From assembly GCA_913058245.1 (NCBI GenBank), contig CAJXQJ010000002.1:62001-126000 (forward strand): a DNA stretch of 64,000 nt, in the 5' to 3' direction. Under the pieces are notes generated by a model, which worked only from the letters and a program-made list of their open reading frames with translations, had not been told where the DNA came from and searched no databases. How positions within the stretch are numbered: the stretch's first letter is position 1; every line of letters begins with the position of its first letter. The DNA comes from an uncultured Colwellia sp. Its GTDB lineage: Bacteria; Pseudomonadota; Gammaproteobacteria; Enterobacterales; Alteromonadaceae. A program made the position numbers and the translations under genes. Below, in pieces: positions 63,110 to 64,000 of this stretch.

Positions 63110-64000
63110 TTACTTCAACGCATTTACCGTAACATTAGGTGAACGCTTCACTACCTCGTCGTTTAACTCTATGCCAATGCCAGGAGTTTCAGGTGCTTGG
63201 AAAAAACCATTTTCTGGCTGTGGATCTTGCATACATAGCTCACGGTTCCAATCTTTGATTGCATAAGTATGATGCTCATGAATTAAGAAGTTAGGAATTG
63301 CTGTTTCAAGGTGCAGTGACGCGGCAGTTGCCACTGGGCCACCACAAACATGTGCTTGAATACGAATATCGTACACATCTGCATAATCGCAAACTTTTTT
63401 CGCTTCAGTAAAACCACCACATAAGCCAATATCAGGCTGAAGAACATCAATACTTTGGTCTTCAAAATATGGCCTTGCATCCCAGCGGTGATATAAGCGT
63501 TCACCACCAGCAATTGGCACGTTAACATTGTCTGATACTTTTTTATGCACAGCGGCATTTAGGTAATTCACCGGCTCTTCATAAAACATACAACCGACTT
63601 CTTCAATAACGCGACCCATTTGAATTGCTGACGCAGCTCCCATCAATGAATGTGATTCAAAAATAATATCCACGTCTTCACCAACAGCATCACGAATGGC
63701 GCGTAATCGATTGCCAAATAAACGCATTTGTTTTGGTGTGAATAGCTTAGTTCGATCAAAAGATGAGCTACCATCTTGATTATAAACAATAGGATCAACT
63801 TTCACGGCATCATAGCCTTGAGCAACAGCCTTTAAGGCCGCTTCAGCATACTGCTCTGGCTCGATAAGTTTGTTTACCTGTTCATCCCAATCAAACTGCA
63901 ATTGGCTGGCATAAGTACGTAATTTATCATTAGTTTTACCGCCAAGTAATTGATAGACCGGCAAACCAAGCGCCTTACCTTTAATGTCCCATAACGCGGT
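63110..64000 (-). CDS. enolase-superfamily (mandelate racemase-like) dehydratase, partial
   Basis: The C-terminal ~297 residues of a gene that continues past the window. Preceding codons (ALWDIKGKALGLPVYQLLGGK) are the link to the capping domain. The barrel motifs are AVKVDP (catalytic Lys region), DIIFESHS, CMFYEEPVN and PIAGGERLYHRWD for the metal, DVLQPDIGLCGG, and QAHVCGGPVATAASLHL with the catalytic His. This fits acid-sugar dehydratases such as D-galactonate dehydratase-like enzymes. The SDR and lactonase-like genes nearby suggest one sugar-acid pathway. Confidence 0.87.
   Translation of the reverse strand, partial: TALWDIKGKALGLPVYQLLGGKTNDKLRTYASQLQFDWDEQVNKLIEPEQYAEAALKAVAQGYDAVKVDPIVYNQDGSSSFDRTKLFTPKQMRLFGNRLRAIRDAVGEDVDIIFESHSLMGAASAIQMGRVIEEVGCMFYEEPVNYLNAAVHKKVSDNVNVPIAGGERLYHRWDARPYFEDQSIDVLQPDIGLCGGFTEAKKVCDYADVYDIRIQAHVCGGPVATAASLHLETAIPNFLIHEHHTYAIKDWNRELCMQDPQPENGFFQAPETPGIGIELNDEVVKRSPNVTVNALK

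Overview
The window looks like chromosome of a low-G+C marine gammaproteobacterium of the Alteromonadales, most likely Colwelliaceae (Colwellia or Thalassotalea-like). This rests on gene content and order (leuABCD with a leader peptide, dnaJ/dnaK/grpE, nadK, recN, bamE, rnfH/ratA, smpB, ssrA), the AT-rich sequence, and marine-type accessory genes such as a PEP-CTERM protein, a TIGR04219-type porin and FG-GAP repeats. The genus is inferred, not proven.

Layout. 1-5.5 kb: a small operon with an ion channel, an Lpp-like lipoprotein next to an L,D-transpeptidase, a CYTH-CHAD protein and an SH3-domain protein. 5.5-10.3 kb: surface polysaccharide genes (GT25 with a G9 tract, a GT-B enzyme, Wzi-like porin, GT4). 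10.3-15.5 kb: the leucine operon with promoter, leader peptide and attenuator. 15.7-20.8 kb: an HD-GYP protein, a GspA-GspB fusion, cca and a periplasmic protein. 20.9-30.7 kb: chaperone genes with sigma-32-type promoters, then nadK, recN, bamE, rnfH, ratA, smpB and ssrA (tmRNA).

30.7-50.6 kb is an accretion of integrated elements at the 3' end of ssrA. Element 1 (30726-45600) is a filamentous-phage-like (inovirus) prophage with its own tyrosine integrase. Its genes follow the order Rep, ssDNA-binding protein, small coat proteins, major coat, pIII-like, pVI-like, Zot/pI. They include two tiny coat-like genes of 37 and 39 codons. On each side of the phage core sit two integron-type gene cassettes, each ending in an attC site right at the stop codon, with no integron integrase in view. 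One cassette carries both genes of a Pycsar-type cyclic-nucleotide defence system (PycTM plus PycC). Both cassette pairs begin at the same 17-bp sequence.

Element 2 (45601-50560) is a decayed relative: it keeps the end of the phage repressor, scraps of the integrase region, and an intact AriA/AriB (PARIS-like) defence pair. A third att-like sequence closes it at 50560, and weaker traces continue to about 54.5 kb.

50.7-64 kb: a porin, a LysR regulator, an FG-GAP protein, small unknown genes, a gene behind a MerR/SoxR-type promoter, an M20 dipeptidase, MerC-like and Fur/Zur-like genes back to back, and a probable sugar-catabolism set (SDR, amidohydrolase, enolase-superfamily dehydratase running off the end) with GGDEF and Lrp-type regulators.
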